From Aegilops tauschii subsp. strangulata (taxonomy: Eukaryota > Streptophyta > Magnoliopsida > Poales > Poaceae), in assembly GCF_002575655.3 (NCBI RefSeq), contig NC_053036.3, positions 162,354,627 through 162,418,626 of the forward strand: DNA of 64,000 nt. The letters are read 5' to 3'. The translations under genes and the position numbers were made by a program. A model generated the notes under the pieces. It was not told where the DNA came from and ran no database searches. It saw only the letters and a program-made list of their open reading frames with translations. Below are positions 46,661 through 58,325 of the stretch, in pieces (the stretch's first letter is position 1; each line of letters starts with the position of its first letter).

Positions 46661-46976
46661 GCATATAAATCCAATCCAGCTACAAGTGCACGGGTGTGAT
46701 GTGAGGGACGTGGATTGCCGTTCGATCGCGGCGCATCCAACGGTGCACACACGCGATTCACGTGGCTGGGGTTTCGGCCAATCATAACGTAACACACAAT
46801 AGGCTCAGCGCACACTGTTTCCGGAAGCGACGGAGATGAACCGTGTGTGATAATGAACGAGCAAAATTGTAAGGGAAGCCAAATTTCTATTGTCGTTTGT
46901 GGTTGAGCTCTTGAATACCACCGCACTGTACGGCTGCCCGGCCCCTCCGTCCCAGAGCTCTCTCCAGGCATCGTCC
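46661..46976. other. Right edge of array with CACTA-type motif
   Basis: A segment at 46808-46910 (ACACTG.TTCCGGAAGCGACGGAGATGAACCGTGTGTGATAATG) matches a segment at the left array edge, 43133-43186 (CACACGGTTCGCAGAGGCGATGAGATGAATCGTGTGCGATAAG). The CGTGTG(T/C)GAT core is also the sub-terminal motif. The array is thus bracketed by related edges. Confidence 0.55.
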
Positions 46977-47369
46977 ATGGCACTGCGGCGCACAGTAACT
47001 GGTAAGGAAGCAATGGCAACCCGCCGCGCCGCGTTCCTCGCCGCCCGCGACCGCACACATGGTAAGGAAGCGATGGCATCTCGCCACGCCGAGTTCATCG
47101 CCGCCGGCGGCCAGATAGTTACATGGGTGGACTTTGAGCCTGCCATGGCCGAATGGGTGGTGGGTCTAGAGGCGGCCAAAGCCGCACGGAAGGAGCGGAA
47201 AAGGCAGAAAGCAGTCAAGAAAAGAGAGTCCCGCCGCCGCAAGAAAAAAGAGGCCGCACGCCGTGGTCAGGAGAGCTTGGCGGAGATCGAAGCATGGTGG
47301 GCTGCCGCCTACAAGGCCGGGAAGGAGAATGCCGGTGTCTTGCCAGCATGCCCTGATGGTAGCATGTGA
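46977..47369 (+). CDS. Small basic ORF within CACTA, unknown function
   Basis: A 130-residue frame from ATG 46977 (CCATGG context; an upstream in-frame start exists at 46890). The N-terminal half contains a duplication: TGKEAMATRRAAFLAARDR and HGKEAMASRHAEFIAAG. Residues about 65-95 are a highly basic cluster (ARKERKRQKAVKKRESRRRKKK) likely to be a nuclear signal or nucleic-acid-binding tail with helical propensity. It ends in GSM. No family is recognised. It lies between the repeat array and the plus-strand B3 gene and points the same way as that gene. It could be a first exon of that gene, but no splice connection is evident. Confidence 0.45.
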   Translation: MALRRTVTGKEAMATRRAAFLAARDRTHGKEAMASRHAEFIAAGGQIVTWVDFEPAMAEWVVGLEAAKAARKERKRQKAVKKRESRRRKKKEAARRGQESLAEIEAWWAAAYKAGKENAGVLPACPDGSM

Positions 47370-47994
47370 GAAGTAGTTTAAGTTTATAGTATTAGAGCAA
47401 ATTACCAGTAGTAGTACTTTAAGTTTGTAGTACTAACGTACAATGTCGGTAAGAGCATCCTTTGAGGGCTTTGAGCGTTGATTAGCATGTGTGCCCATGT
47501 CCGTTTTTTGCGTTAATCATTAGAAGATCACAAAACACACGGTTTCTATGCCGTACCCGTCTGCGTTTTTTGCGTTAATGAACCATAAGTCAGTTACCTG
47601 TGCGATATTTCCTAATAAACCAGGCGTACCATTAACCGAAAAAATCAAGTACACGTGTATATTTTTTTGGAGACGGGATCTGCCAACTTTCTTTTTTCTC
47701 GCACATGAGTATTTTACGCGCTTCGTCTGTGTTGTGTGTTTCCCCCTCCCAAGTTTCAAATTTCGCACCAAATTTTCATTAGGCGCGCGATTTCAGAATT
47801 TATTCCTCCAACCACATCCCCTTCCCCTTAGTATCCCCCTCCCTCGCGCCTCCCCCTACTGGCATCTCAAACCGCCGCCGCCGCAACCACAGCTTCAACC
47901 ACATCTACGTTCTTCTCGGATCCAGTCAGGTAACCCACCGATCTCTATCATGCCCCCGGCCTGATTGCTTAAATGGCGCCTGCAAAACATCCTC
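47370..47994. other. No supported gene; 5' region of the plus-strand B3 gene
   Basis: Includes a Pro/Ser-rich open frame at 47800-47964 and a short plus-strand leader. No TATA motif is convincing. Confidence 0.35.
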
Positions 47995-48425
47995 ATGCCT
48001 CCAAATCCCCCCCGTCAGGAGCTGATGGCGGTCCATGGCGCGATGGTCGCTGTGCGTGTTGACCCGGAGGAACACCTCGCCTCCGCCGCCGCCGACATGG
48101 TGCAGGCTCTGGCCCAGATGAAGTCCCCCGGCAACTACCCCCGAGGACTTAACATGTAAGATCTGACCAGCTAAATCTTACCAATACCACTTGCAATGAC
48201 TATGATTTGTACGGTTGATGTATTAAGCATGTTCGTGCCTTGTTAATTTCAGTACTACACACTGTGTGATGTTCAAATATTACCATGTCCAGCTCAATTT
48301 CACCAATACCAGCAACAAACTTACAATACATGACTCAGGATATCACTAGAGATGCTGCCCATTTGCTATTTTTAGTCGATGCTAACCCTGTTGCACTTAA
48401 CATGCGTGTCCATGTACTTATGCAG

Positions 48426-49922
48426 GGTCATAACGGTCGATGCTTTTGTTTGCCGTCGAGGTGAGCTGCATCCCATGTCTTACAGTATTTCACATAATTT
48501 GTGCAATTTCAGTTTAACTCCTACCCATTTACTGGTTGCCTGTAGGTACACATGTTAGTGGCACTGATCCACGCTTCGACCCGGAGGAACAGCTCGCCTC
48601 CGCCGTCGCTGACTTTGGGCGAGCTCTGGCCAAGGTGAAGTGCCCCAGCAACTACCTCTCAGGACTTACCAAGTATGTACTCACCAGTTCAATCTTACCA
48701 ATACCAGTTGCAATTAATGGCTATGTTCTGTACGGTCGATGTATTAAGCATGTTCTAGTAAACATGCCTAACACGTTTTTGCTACTTTCCCTACCTTTTT
48801 ATAGACATCTGGGCCATTCTCTGCTCTGGCAGCACCTGCCTTGTGATGTTTAACTATGCCAATTGCATTTTTATCAGTGCTGGTTTTAATGTCTATTAAG
48901 CCTGTTGCAATTAACAGTTGAATCCATTTTTAAACAGTTGTATTTGAATGGCTACAAACTTACAAAACATGACTTAGGATGTTGTTAAGCCTGTTCCAAT
49001 TAACAGTTGTATCCATTTTTTAATCTGTCCATTTGCTACCATGCTACTCTCCGCAATGAAGATCTACTAGAGATGCTGCCCCATTTGCTATTTTTGGTGG
49101 ATGCTAACCCTGCTGTACTTAACATGCTTGTCCATGTACTTACGCAGGGTCATAACGGCCGATGCTGTTGTTTGCCGTCAAGGTTAGCTGCAGCGCATGT
49201 CGTACAGTATTTCACATCATTTGTGCAATTGCGGTTTAACTTCTACCATTTACTAGTTGCCTGTAGGTACACATGTCAGTGGCACTGATCCATGCTTTGA
49301 CCCGGAGGAATAGCTCGCCTCCGCCGTTGCTGACTTTGGGCGGGCTTTGGTCAAGATGAAGTGCCCCAGCAACTAGCTCTCAGGACTTACCAAGTATATA
49401 CCCACCAGTTCAATCTTACCAATACCAGTCGCAATTAATGGCTATGTTTTGTACTGTCGATGTATTAAGCATGTTGTTGTAAACATGCCTAGCACATTTG
49501 AGCTATTTTCCCTACCTTTTTAGAGACAACTGGGCCATTATCTGCTCTGGTAGCACCTTCCCTGTGATGTTTAACTCTGCCAATTGCATTTTTATCAGTA
49601 CCGGTTTCAATGGCCATTAAGCCTGTTGCAATTAACAGTTGTATCCATTTTTAAAGAGTTGTATTTCAATGGCTACAAACTTACAAAACATGAATTAGGA
49701 TGTTGTTAAGCCTGTTGCAATTAACAGTTGTATCAATTTTTAATCCGCCCCTTTGCTACTGTGCTACTCTTTCAAAATGAAGATATCACTACAGATGCTG
49801 CCATTTTATTACCATTTGCTATTTTTGGTGGATGTTAACCCTGTTGTAGTTAACAACTTAACATTGGCTTTCCATGTACTTACATAGGGCTACAATGGGC
49901 GATGTTGTTGTTTGCCATCGAG
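48426..49922 (+). repeat. Phase-symmetric exon-pair cassette duplication
   Basis: A 35-nt exon followed by a 127-nt exon, both ending in phase positions that allow loss or gain of 162 nt (54 codons) without shift. Complete copies: 48426-48672 and 49148-49393. A half copy (35-nt exon) is at 49888-49922, and its partner becomes the start of exon 50177-50355. The genomic period is 722 bp for copies one to two, then about 911 bp because a MITE was inserted in the next intron. The flanking introns are also similar. Confidence 0.72.
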
Positions 49923-49946
49923 GTTAGCTGCATACCAGGTCTTATA

Positions 49947-50114
49947 CACCATCTATTCCTAAATATAAGTATTAGAGATTCCAATATAGACTACATAAGG
50001 AGCAAAATGAGTGAATCTAGATTCTAATCTAAACTATATCTATAATTCAATATACATCTGTATGTAGTTCATATTGAAATCTCAAAAAAAAATTGTACTT
50101 AGGAACATAGGTAG
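49947..50114. mobile_element. Stowaway MITE in intron of TE-borne B3 gene
   Basis: The 168-bp sequence begins CACCATCTATTCCTAAATATAAG and ends CTTAGGAACATAGGTAG, a decayed Stowaway inverted-repeat pair, with TA at 49945-49946 (right side TT, probably mutated). It sits between the exons ending at 49922 and starting at 50177. Confidence 0.82.
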
Positions 50115-50694
50115 TTGTATTTTACATCATTTGTGCAATCTCAGTTTAGCTTCTAACATTTACTGGTTGCTTGTAGGTACATATATGAGGGTTACTGATC
50201 CACGCTTCGATCCCTTTTGCGTATGGGGCAATGAGATATTCATGAACAAGCGTCAAGTGAGGAAACTAAGAAAGATTGTTAGGCAAAAGAAACGGGTGAT
50301 TGGAATTAAGCTCTTTATTTACACTTTGTCGAAGACAACAATGAACTTTAGGATGGTAAGTAATGTGTTGCCTTTTCCCCTGCCCACAACAAGTTACTTT
50401 ATTAGACCTCAGTATCTGATATTTTTCTCTTTTCAGTGGTTTCCGAAGCTATTTACTGATGATTACCTTGCAAACTACATGACCGGAGTGGAGGCAACTA
50501 GGGTTAAAGTATATAATTCATGCTACCATGATAATGCTCTAGAAGTCTTCATGAAGGCAGTGAAGGATGGGCGGGCGATCGTCACAAGGGGTTGGACAAA
50601 AGTGGTTCGTGCCTATGGCATGCAGGAAGGCACATTATGGGCATTCCGCTTCTTCAACACCGTCGGCAGTCAAAATGATTTACACTTGTCTCTT

Positions 50695-51161
50695 TGTCGG
50701 TGTCAAAACCGGCGGATCTCGGGTATGGGGTCCCGAACTGTGTGTCTAAGGTCGATGGTAACAGCAGACAGGGGACACGATGTTTACCCAGGTTCGGGCC
50801 CTCTCCATGGAGTTAATACCCTACTTCTTGCTTGATTGATCTTGATGAATATGAGTATTACAAGAGTTGATCTACCACGAGATCGTATAGGCTAAACCCT
50901 AGGAGTCTAGCCTGTATGACTATGGTAATGAATATCCCCCCTTCCGGACTAAGTCCTCCGGTTTATATAGACCCCAGGGAGATCTAGGGTTACATAGAGT
51001 CGGTTACATAGAAAGGAATCTGCATAGTTGATCGCCAAGCGTGCCTTCCACGCCAAGGAGAATCCTATCCGGACACAGATGCAGCCTTCGTTCTTCATAT
51101 CTTCACAGCCCATGGATAACAGGCCGGACGCCCGAGGACCCCTTAGTCCAGGACTCCCGCA
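50695..51161 (-). repeat. 3' LTR of Tat element 2
   Basis: A 467-bp LTR; the 3' LTR in element orientation since gag-pol is on the minus strand. A TATA-like motif lies at about 50958-50968 (minus-strand reading TATATAAACC). The polypurine tract follows at 51162-51175 (minus strand GGTTCGGGGGCTAC). Confidence 0.92.
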
Positions 51162-51474
51162 GTAGCCCCCGAACCAGTCTTCAATAACGAGGTGTTCGGC
51201 ACACAGATTGTCTTCGGCATTGCAAGGCGGGTTCCTCCTCTGATGACCTCCAAGTAATGTATTCGGCTGTTGATTCAACGTCGCTCCCCTCGGCTTCTGT
51301 GCGTTAATAACTTCATCTTCCACGTGCCGAGCGAATGTGGAAGGTCAGGGTATTTTTGCAATTAACACCCCCTCCGGGCCAGGAAGAGCGCCTATTTAAG
51401 GAGGTCGGATCTTAGATCCATTCGGCATCACGCAGAGAAAATCCTTAGAGACTGCTAGGAGAAAGCATTCCCAC

Positions 51475-54243
51475 ATGGCTAGCATTCCCAGCTCCTTCTC
51501 CCGTTCCGGCCCAGAGAAAGGCGAGTGGGAAAAGTGCTCTGTGTCCCACAGTCAATTGGCGAAGTTGCAAACAGAGGGATTTCTTCCTCCCGCGGATCTG
51601 GTCCCTGTTCGAGCAGGACTGGCCTCCCTTAATGGCGAGACTCAGGCGGAGGATTTCCCCAATCCATCCGGGGAGAGCGATTGTGTTTCGTCCCTTATAT
51701 GATAAGGGGCTTCAGATTTCCAATCCATCCGTTCCTTCGAGGGCTTCTGGAATACTATGGCCCCCAGCTGCACAACTTCACTCCTGCCTCCATCCTGCAC
51801 ATTGCGGGTTATGTCGCTTTATGCAAATTATTTCTGGGTATTGAGGCTCATTTTTGAATTGTGGAGAAAGTTGTTCTGTCTTGTCCCACGTAACCACGAG
51901 GGGTCAATATTTGAAGTGGGCGGAGCCGAAGTATGGCGCATTGCCGATACCGGATACCTGTCCGGCACACCGAGGAAGGCATCTGAAGAATGGCCTTCTT
52001 ATGGTTCTACATTGAGGACGTCGCACTTCCCGACCCACTTCGAAAGGGTCTTCCCAAATTTGCCAGCGTTCCATTGAAGAAACGCCACAGCGGGCGTCCC
52101 TAGAGTCCTGAAGAGGATGACAATGCGGAAGTTTGTCAGCTCATGAGCAAGATAAAGATGCTCGCCCAGTCCGGATTAACAATGGTTGAGGTAATGGCGA
52201 CGTCTATAGCACGAGGGGTTCAGCCGCTTCAATATAGAGGGCTCCCAATGTGGCACTACAATGGGGAGGATGACGCCTCCCGCTGTAGTCGAAAAGGTCC
52301 GGACACCCCCGCTGCCCTAGCCAAGATACTGGCCGAGCTGTTCAAAGGGGAGGAAGAGGAATTTCTTTGTATCAATCACAGAGATGGGTATAGTATGTAC
52401 AAGCCTCCCAGTTGGGTAGGCCTCAACGCTTCTGCTTTACTCATTCCGCCTCCCGGATCACCTTTGGTAAACTTCTAATCTGTTTACTATAATAGCACTG
52501 GCGAAAGGTCACCAAGGGACTTCATAGTCCCGCCCCACAGCTGGAAAACCACAACCAGGAACTTGATCCTGGGTTTGAGGAGGATCCGGATATATTCATG
52601 GTGCTGGCGGAGGGGGTGTTTTACTAGGCGAGCTACGATGGCATAGAGGTGGCCATCTCCGCCGACTACCCTGGCCTTCTTCCCGCCCCACAAGTGAGTA
52701 ATCAGGAGACATCTTCCCCAAAAGAGCTTTCTTATTCCGCCTCACCCACTGCATTGTCTCGTGCTCCGAAGGGGAGGCGCTCGGCGACTCCGAAGAGAGT
52801 GGCTCCTATACCAGGCAAGCCTTCGAAGGGGAAGGCAGGCGAAGACACAGCCGGGCCTTCTTCGAAGAGGTGCGGGTTCGTAAATATGTTTTTCAGCAGC
52901 CGCATCAAACTGTGACTTGTACGTTTGTCCTGTACCAGGAAAAAGGTTCGTCGGACTATGTCTAGGGGTCCGGCTCGTCGTACTCCCAACAACCGGGATT
53001 TAGATCCTGCCGGAGAAACGGGAGCCGATGTGGGGCCAGGGCCGGACTGTCCTTCAGCCGAGGATTCAGAAGATATGTCCGTTACCAACTCGGAAGTAGA
53101 GAGAGCCAGAAATCATCGGCGCTGTAGGGCTGTTTTACGAGACCCCAAGTTCTCGGAAGAGGCATTCAATGCTTTCAGCTTGGCTGACGCATACATTCGA
53201 GCTGCACGAAATGGGCTTAGCAAAGCCACAAAGCAGCATTTGATAGATATGCAGGTAAGTTCGAATAGGGTAACCATATGCTAGTAGCCCCCGAGACTGA
53301 AAGCAGTTGGTACAACTGATTTAAGGATCGTTGTATCACCAAGTTCTTATAGAGAAGAACAACCTGTTAGCCCAAGAGCTGGAGCAGTGTCGAACACAGC
53401 TACATGCTGCTACTGCCGAACTGAAAAAGTTCAAGGAGGCATCCCCTGGTAATATTCCCCTCCATCAAGGAAATGTGATTATGTGCCAGTAATGCTAACA
53501 GTGTTGCATATATCATGACATGATTGGCAAAGGAACACAAGGAGGCACTGGAAGTCGCGCAAGAGAATGAACAAGAAGCCAAAAGGCTACATGATGCAGG
53601 CGAACGTGTGCTGAAACAGGTCATTGATGAGAAAAACCAACTCCAGGATTCCAAAACTCAGCTGGGCGAAGAGCTGAAGGATGTGCGGGCCCAGCTAGCC
53701 GACTCCGTAAAGGAAAATGGGAGGCTGCGAGGCGGCATATTTAGTACGTGTTCAAGCTTACCACCGTTTAATTCAGCCAGGAAAGGAACTGACAAAGTTA
53801 TGTCTGTAGGTGTATTGGCTGGCCATCCCGAGGAAGAGATGTCCGGATCTTCGGGCGATCTGCTACAAGAGCTGTCGCAAATGCATGAGCAAGCGCGGCA
53901 GGTGATGCGAAGTGTGGCCAAGGTCTTATGGCCGTCCGCCTCCCCTCCAGGAAGTATGGGAGAGCCTGTACAGCTATTCAAGGGAGCGCGGTGGCGTTTC
54001 CGGTTATGGAAAATATCGGCCTGCCGGGAAGGTGCAAGAGAGGCCTGGGCTATGGTGAAAACACGTTATACCAAGCTTGATCCGAATCATATGGCTCGGG
54101 TCAGGCCTATAGGGTCAGATGGGAAAGGAATTCCCGTGAGTTTGGTCTATGACCAAGTAGGAGTTGCCGCCAAGTATTCCCAACAGGATTGCAAATTAGA
54201 CAGCCTGCTGGACGGCATAGAACGAGAAGTTTTTAAGTCATGA
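51475..54243 (+). pseudogene. Antisense gene of Tat element 2 (gypsy-type transposon domain, coiled coil)
   Basis: On the strand opposite pol. Parts of the N-terminal domain (Pfam PF04195 type, putative gypsy-type transposon) are readable: LAKLQTEGFLPPADLVPVRAG, FPNPSGESDCV, then LHPAHCGLCRFMQIISGY in another frame. It continues in segments at 51757-52077, 52143-52478 and 52649-52915. A coiled coil (KEHKEALEVAQENEQEAKRL and following) and a C-terminal helical domain lie at 53524-54243. Splice-like junctions exist at AG|GTAAGT near 53254 and TTATAG near 53350. It carries several frameshifts and stops. Tat elements of grasses often carry this gene on the opposite strand; the function is unknown to me. 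It would be transcribed toward pol, not from the LTR. Confidence 0.68.
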
Positions 54244-55150
54244 ATGACTATGCATTTTCTTTGTCCTATGTAATTCTAGCTGAATTGTATATCATTTGTC
54301 ATGGCAGACCTTTTCACTTCAGCCTCCGGACCCGAAGGTGCGGAGTGTTTCCGAATACCAGCACGGCCAAATAGACCAGGGTATGCGTGGAAACTAGGCG
54401 TAGGGGTCATAGTTGCTTGAACAGACAAGTTGTATCCGGCTAGTTATGTTATATTACATTGAGATTGTAAGAAACATCTTCCAGGGAGAATAGTTCCGTT
54501 AAGGGTTCCTTTCCCTGGGTGTGCATGCATTAGTGTACATGTCCAAATTGTGATGGGAAAATCACAGTGTATGTAACTTCCGGGGGTTCACAACGGAGTG
54601 AATGCAAAAATGTCTTTAATTCACCGACCGAATATTCCCTTAAGAACGCTAGCTTTCGGCTTCACTCAGTCTGAGGTACACATCCGGATGACCCGGTAGT
54701 AACAATCGCAGAGGTGCTCCCTTTATGCCCTAGCCGAACTAACGGGAACGTAGGGCATAAGCACAGGAGCCAGGCAACCCAGCTTGGCCAAAACTTAAGT
54801 CATATCGATGCATATAATGGCGAAGAAAAGGTACATATGGAAAAAGATGCATATGTGAAGAGTTTGATGCTCAAAGAATAATAGCAAGCTTCTGTCCAAG
54901 AAGCCCCCAGGTATAATAGACGTACATATTTAAAGATGTATTCATCATGGGTGTGCGGTCTAGCCGTACGAGAGCTTTAAAGCGAAAAATGAAAAACGGA
55001 AAAGGGAAAAAAATAACGGAAACTACAGGAGAGAAGGAGACGAACATAGAGTTTGGCGCTAGGCATAGAATCTTCGGAGTCTGGCCGCGTTCCAGGGGTT
55101 CGGCTCTAGACGATTGTCTGATGCATCACGCAGACGGTACGCTCCTCCGG
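54244..55150. other. Tat element 2 spacer
   Basis: Between the antisense gene and the integrase end. No frame, array or terminal signal is supported. Confidence 0.5.
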
Positions 55151-57029
55151 TGAGAACTTCGTCAATGATGAAGAGACCCTCCCATTTGGGCTTGAGTTTG
55201 TCCTTTTTCTTCTCCGGCAAGCGTAGAACGAGTTCGCCAACGTTGTAAGTCTTGGCCCGTACTTCTCTGCTTTCATATCTTCGAGCCTGCTGTTGGTAAA
55301 ATGCTGAACGGGCCTTTGCGACGTCGCGCTCCTCCTCCAGGGAATCGAGGCTGTCCTACCGATCTAGCTTGGCTTCTCTCTCTTCGTACATACGCACTCG
55401 AGGTGAGTCATGAATAATATTGCAGGGCAAAATAGCCTCTGCGCCATACACCATGAAAAAAGGTGTGTATCCGGTAGCACAGTTGGGCGTGGTCTGCAGC
55501 CCCCAGAGTACGGAGTCGAGCTCCTCAACCTAGTGCTTGTCTGATTCTTTCAAAGACCGCACTAGCCTGGGCTTAATGCCGCTCATAATAAGACCATTGG
55601 CTCGTTCGACTTGACCGTTTGTTTACGGGTGGTAGACAGAGGCATAATCGATCTTAATGCCAAGGTTAGCACACCAGGTTTTCACCTCATCGGCTGTAAA
55701 ATTAGAGCCGTTGTCGGTGATGATGCTGTGTGGAACACCGTAACGGTACACAACACCGGATATGAATTCTATCACCAGCTCGGACTCGGCCGTTTTGACT
55801 GGTTTGGCCTCTATCCACTTAGTGAATTTATCCACCATGACCAGTAGATATTTTTTCTTATGGCTTCCCCCTTTAAGGGGTCCAACCATGTCCAGTCCCC
55901 AGACCGTGAATGGCCAAGTAATGGGGATTGTTTGTAGGGAAGTTGGGGGCATATGGCTTTGGTTGGCGAGGAGTTGGCATCCGACGCAACGTTGAACAAG
56001 GTCCTGTGCGTCTGCTCGGGCCATCGGCCAATAAAACCCTGTACGGAAGGCCTTGCTAACAAGGGCCCGAGCTGCGGCGTGGTGTCCGCAAAGACCGGCG
56101 TGAATTTCTGCCAAAAGCTGCCGCCCCTCCTCCTCAGAGATACATCTTTGGAGGACCCCAGTAGTACTCTTCTTGTAGAGCTCTCCATCGTGAACCTTGT
56201 AGGCCTTCGAACGCCAAATAATGCGGCAAGCCTCATTCTGGTCTTCGGGAAGCTCCTTCCTATTAAGGTAGGCCATGAGAGGTTCGGTCCATGGGGCAAT
56301 GACTGCCATTATGAGATGGGCCAACGGTGTTATTTCGGTGGCTGAGCCCCCGATGATATTGGTGTGTTCAGAATCCGGGGTTATGTTCAGATCTGGACTG
56401 TTGTTCCTGCCCTCCCCTTGCCACAGGAAGATGTTAGGTGGGACGGGGTCACGCTTGGCGCCAATGCGAGCGAGGACGTCCGCTGCCTGATTGCTTTCTC
56501 GGGCGACATGATGAAATTCAAGCCCTTCGAACCGAGCCGACATCTTTAAGACGGCATTACGATAAGCTGCCATCTTTGGATCTTTGGCATCAAAGTCTTC
56601 GTTTATTTGGGATATTGCGAGGTTTGAGTCCCCGCGCACCTCCAGGCGTTGTATGCCCATGGCTACGGCCATCCGAAGACCATGCAATAAGACTTCGTAT
56701 TCGGCTGCATTGTTGGAGTCTGTGTATAATATTTGGAGTACGTACTGGACGACATCTCCAGAGGGGGACGTTAATACGACGCCCGCTCCTAGCCCCGCCA
56801 ACATTTTGGAGCCATAAAAATGCATAACCCAATTGGAATACATGCCGTACTCTTTAGGGAGTTCGGCCTCTGTCCATTCGGCGACAAAGTCAGCCAATAC
56901 TTGGGATTTAATGGCTCGACGTGGTTTGTATGTTATGTCTAATGGAAGGAGCTCGATGGCCCATTTGGCAATCCGGCCCGTGGCATCGCGGTTGTTTATT
57001 ATGTCATCGAGTGGCACTTCCGAAGCCAC
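55151..57029 (-). pseudogene. Tat element 2 RNase H and integrase, broken
   Basis: Frame 57029-55623 (468 codons) starts with a second RNase H in which the first catalytic aspartate appears replaced by tyrosine (HFYGSK where the Tat element 1 copy has HFDGSR). The remaining NNAAEYE, RGDSNL and QAADVLA are present. The integrase follows: GHHAAARALVSKAF with CVGCQ, then GLDMVGP and ITDNGSN. A stop at 55623-55625, replacing a probable glutamine codon, comes before the third catalytic residue, and the C-terminal part (55600-55151) is in broken frames. A TGA at about 57050 separates this frame from RT. Confidence 0.8.
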
Positions 57030-57056
57030 CGTAATCGAACACTCCTGGAAGTAGTG

Positions 57057-58016
57057 TCATAGCTTTCGGGATGCCATGAAGACCGCGTATGCTATCTTTT
57101 GATAGTGGGGGTACCGGGATTTGCATGGTGTGAGGACGGTGGATACGTAGTATACTGGCTTTTGGAGCAGGAATTTATGTCCGTCCTGTTCTTGCTCGAC
57201 GACAAGTACGGCTCTCACCACCTGGTGTGTTGCCAATATGTATAATAACATTGGTTCGCCGATGTTTGGCACAGCCAGGATTGGGTTGCTTGCTAGAAGG
57301 GCTTTTATTTCTTCCAGTCCGGCCGTCGCCACGTCCGTCCACTCGAAGTTATCGGTGCGCCATAGAAGGCGATAAAGTGGCAGTGCCTTTTCTCCCAATC
57401 TAGAGACAAAGCGGCTTAAAGCTGCTACGCAACCAGCTAGTTTTTGGACTTGTTTAAGATCAGTTGGCATAGCCAATTGTGACAGAGCTCGGATTTTGGC
57501 TGGATTTGCTTCAATTCCTCTATTGGAAACGATGAAGCCCAGCAGTTTTCCGGGGAGGACGCCGAAAACACACTTTCCCGGATTGAGCTTAATGTCATAC
57601 GCGCGGAGGTTGTCGAATGTGAGACATAAATCATCTATTAGTGTTTCGACGTGCCTAGTTTTGATGACAACGTCGTCCACATAAGCTTCAACTGTCTTGC
57701 CAATCTGTTTCTCAAGGCATGTTTGAATCATGCGTTGGTAGGTGGCGCCAGCGTTCTTGAGCCCGAAAGGCATGGTGTTGAAGCAAAATGGCCCATATGG
57801 GGTAATGAATGCTGTTGCGGCTTGATCGGACTCCTTCATTTTGATTTGATGGTATCTGGAATATGCATCAAGGAAACACAGTGAGTCGTGTCCTGTGGTA
57901 GCATCAATGATTTGATCAATGCAGGGGAGGGGGAAAGGATCCTTAGGGCAAGCCTTGTTGAGGTCTTTGAAATCGACACATAGGCGACAGGATTTGTCCT
58001 TCCTTGGTACCATCAC
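57057..58016 (-). CDS. Tat element 2 reverse transcriptase with linked RNase H
   Basis: A 319-codon frame: CVDFKDLNKACPKDPFPLP, LDAYSRYHQIKM, MPFGLKNAGATYQRM, the YVDDVVIKT catalytic loop, then GKLLGFIVSNRGIE and an RNase H-like tail with QKIAYAVFMASRKL. It has no stop, but its start is the first methionine after a broken upstream part (58043-58326), so the enzyme is incomplete at the N-terminus. Confidence 0.8.
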   Translation of the reverse strand: MMVPRKDKSCRLCVDFKDLNKACPKDPFPLPCIDQIIDATTGHDSLCFLDAYSRYHQIKMKESDQAATAFITPYGPFCFNTMPFGLKNAGATYQRMIQTCLEKQIGKTVEAYVDDVVIKTRHVETLIDDLCLTFDNLRAYDIKLNPGKCVFGVLPGKLLGFIVSNRGIEANPAKIRALSQLAMPTDLKQVQKLAGCVAALSRFVSRLGEKALPLYRLLWRTDNFEWTDVATAGLEEIKALLASNPILAVPNIGEPMLLYILATHQVVRAVLVVEQEQDGHKFLLQKPVYYVSTVLTPCKSRYPHYQKIAYAVFMASRKL

Positions 58017-58325
58017 GAGGTTTGCCAGCTAGTCCGGATGTTTTATTTCTCTAATGAATCCAGCCTCGATGAGCTTGGCCAGCTCCTCCCCCATGGCTTG
58101 TCGTTTGGGTTCGGAAAAGCGCCGCAGAGTTTGCTTGACCGGTTTGTATCCCTGTAGTATATTGAGGCTATGTTCGGCCAGCTTGCGTGGGATTCCAGGC
58201 ATATCGGAGGGGTGCCAGGCAAATATATCCCAGTTTTCGCGCAGGAACTCTCGTAGCGCGGCGTCAACTGTTGGGTTTAGTTGTGCTCCGATAGATGCTG
58301 TCTTCTTCGGGTCCGTTGGGTGGAC

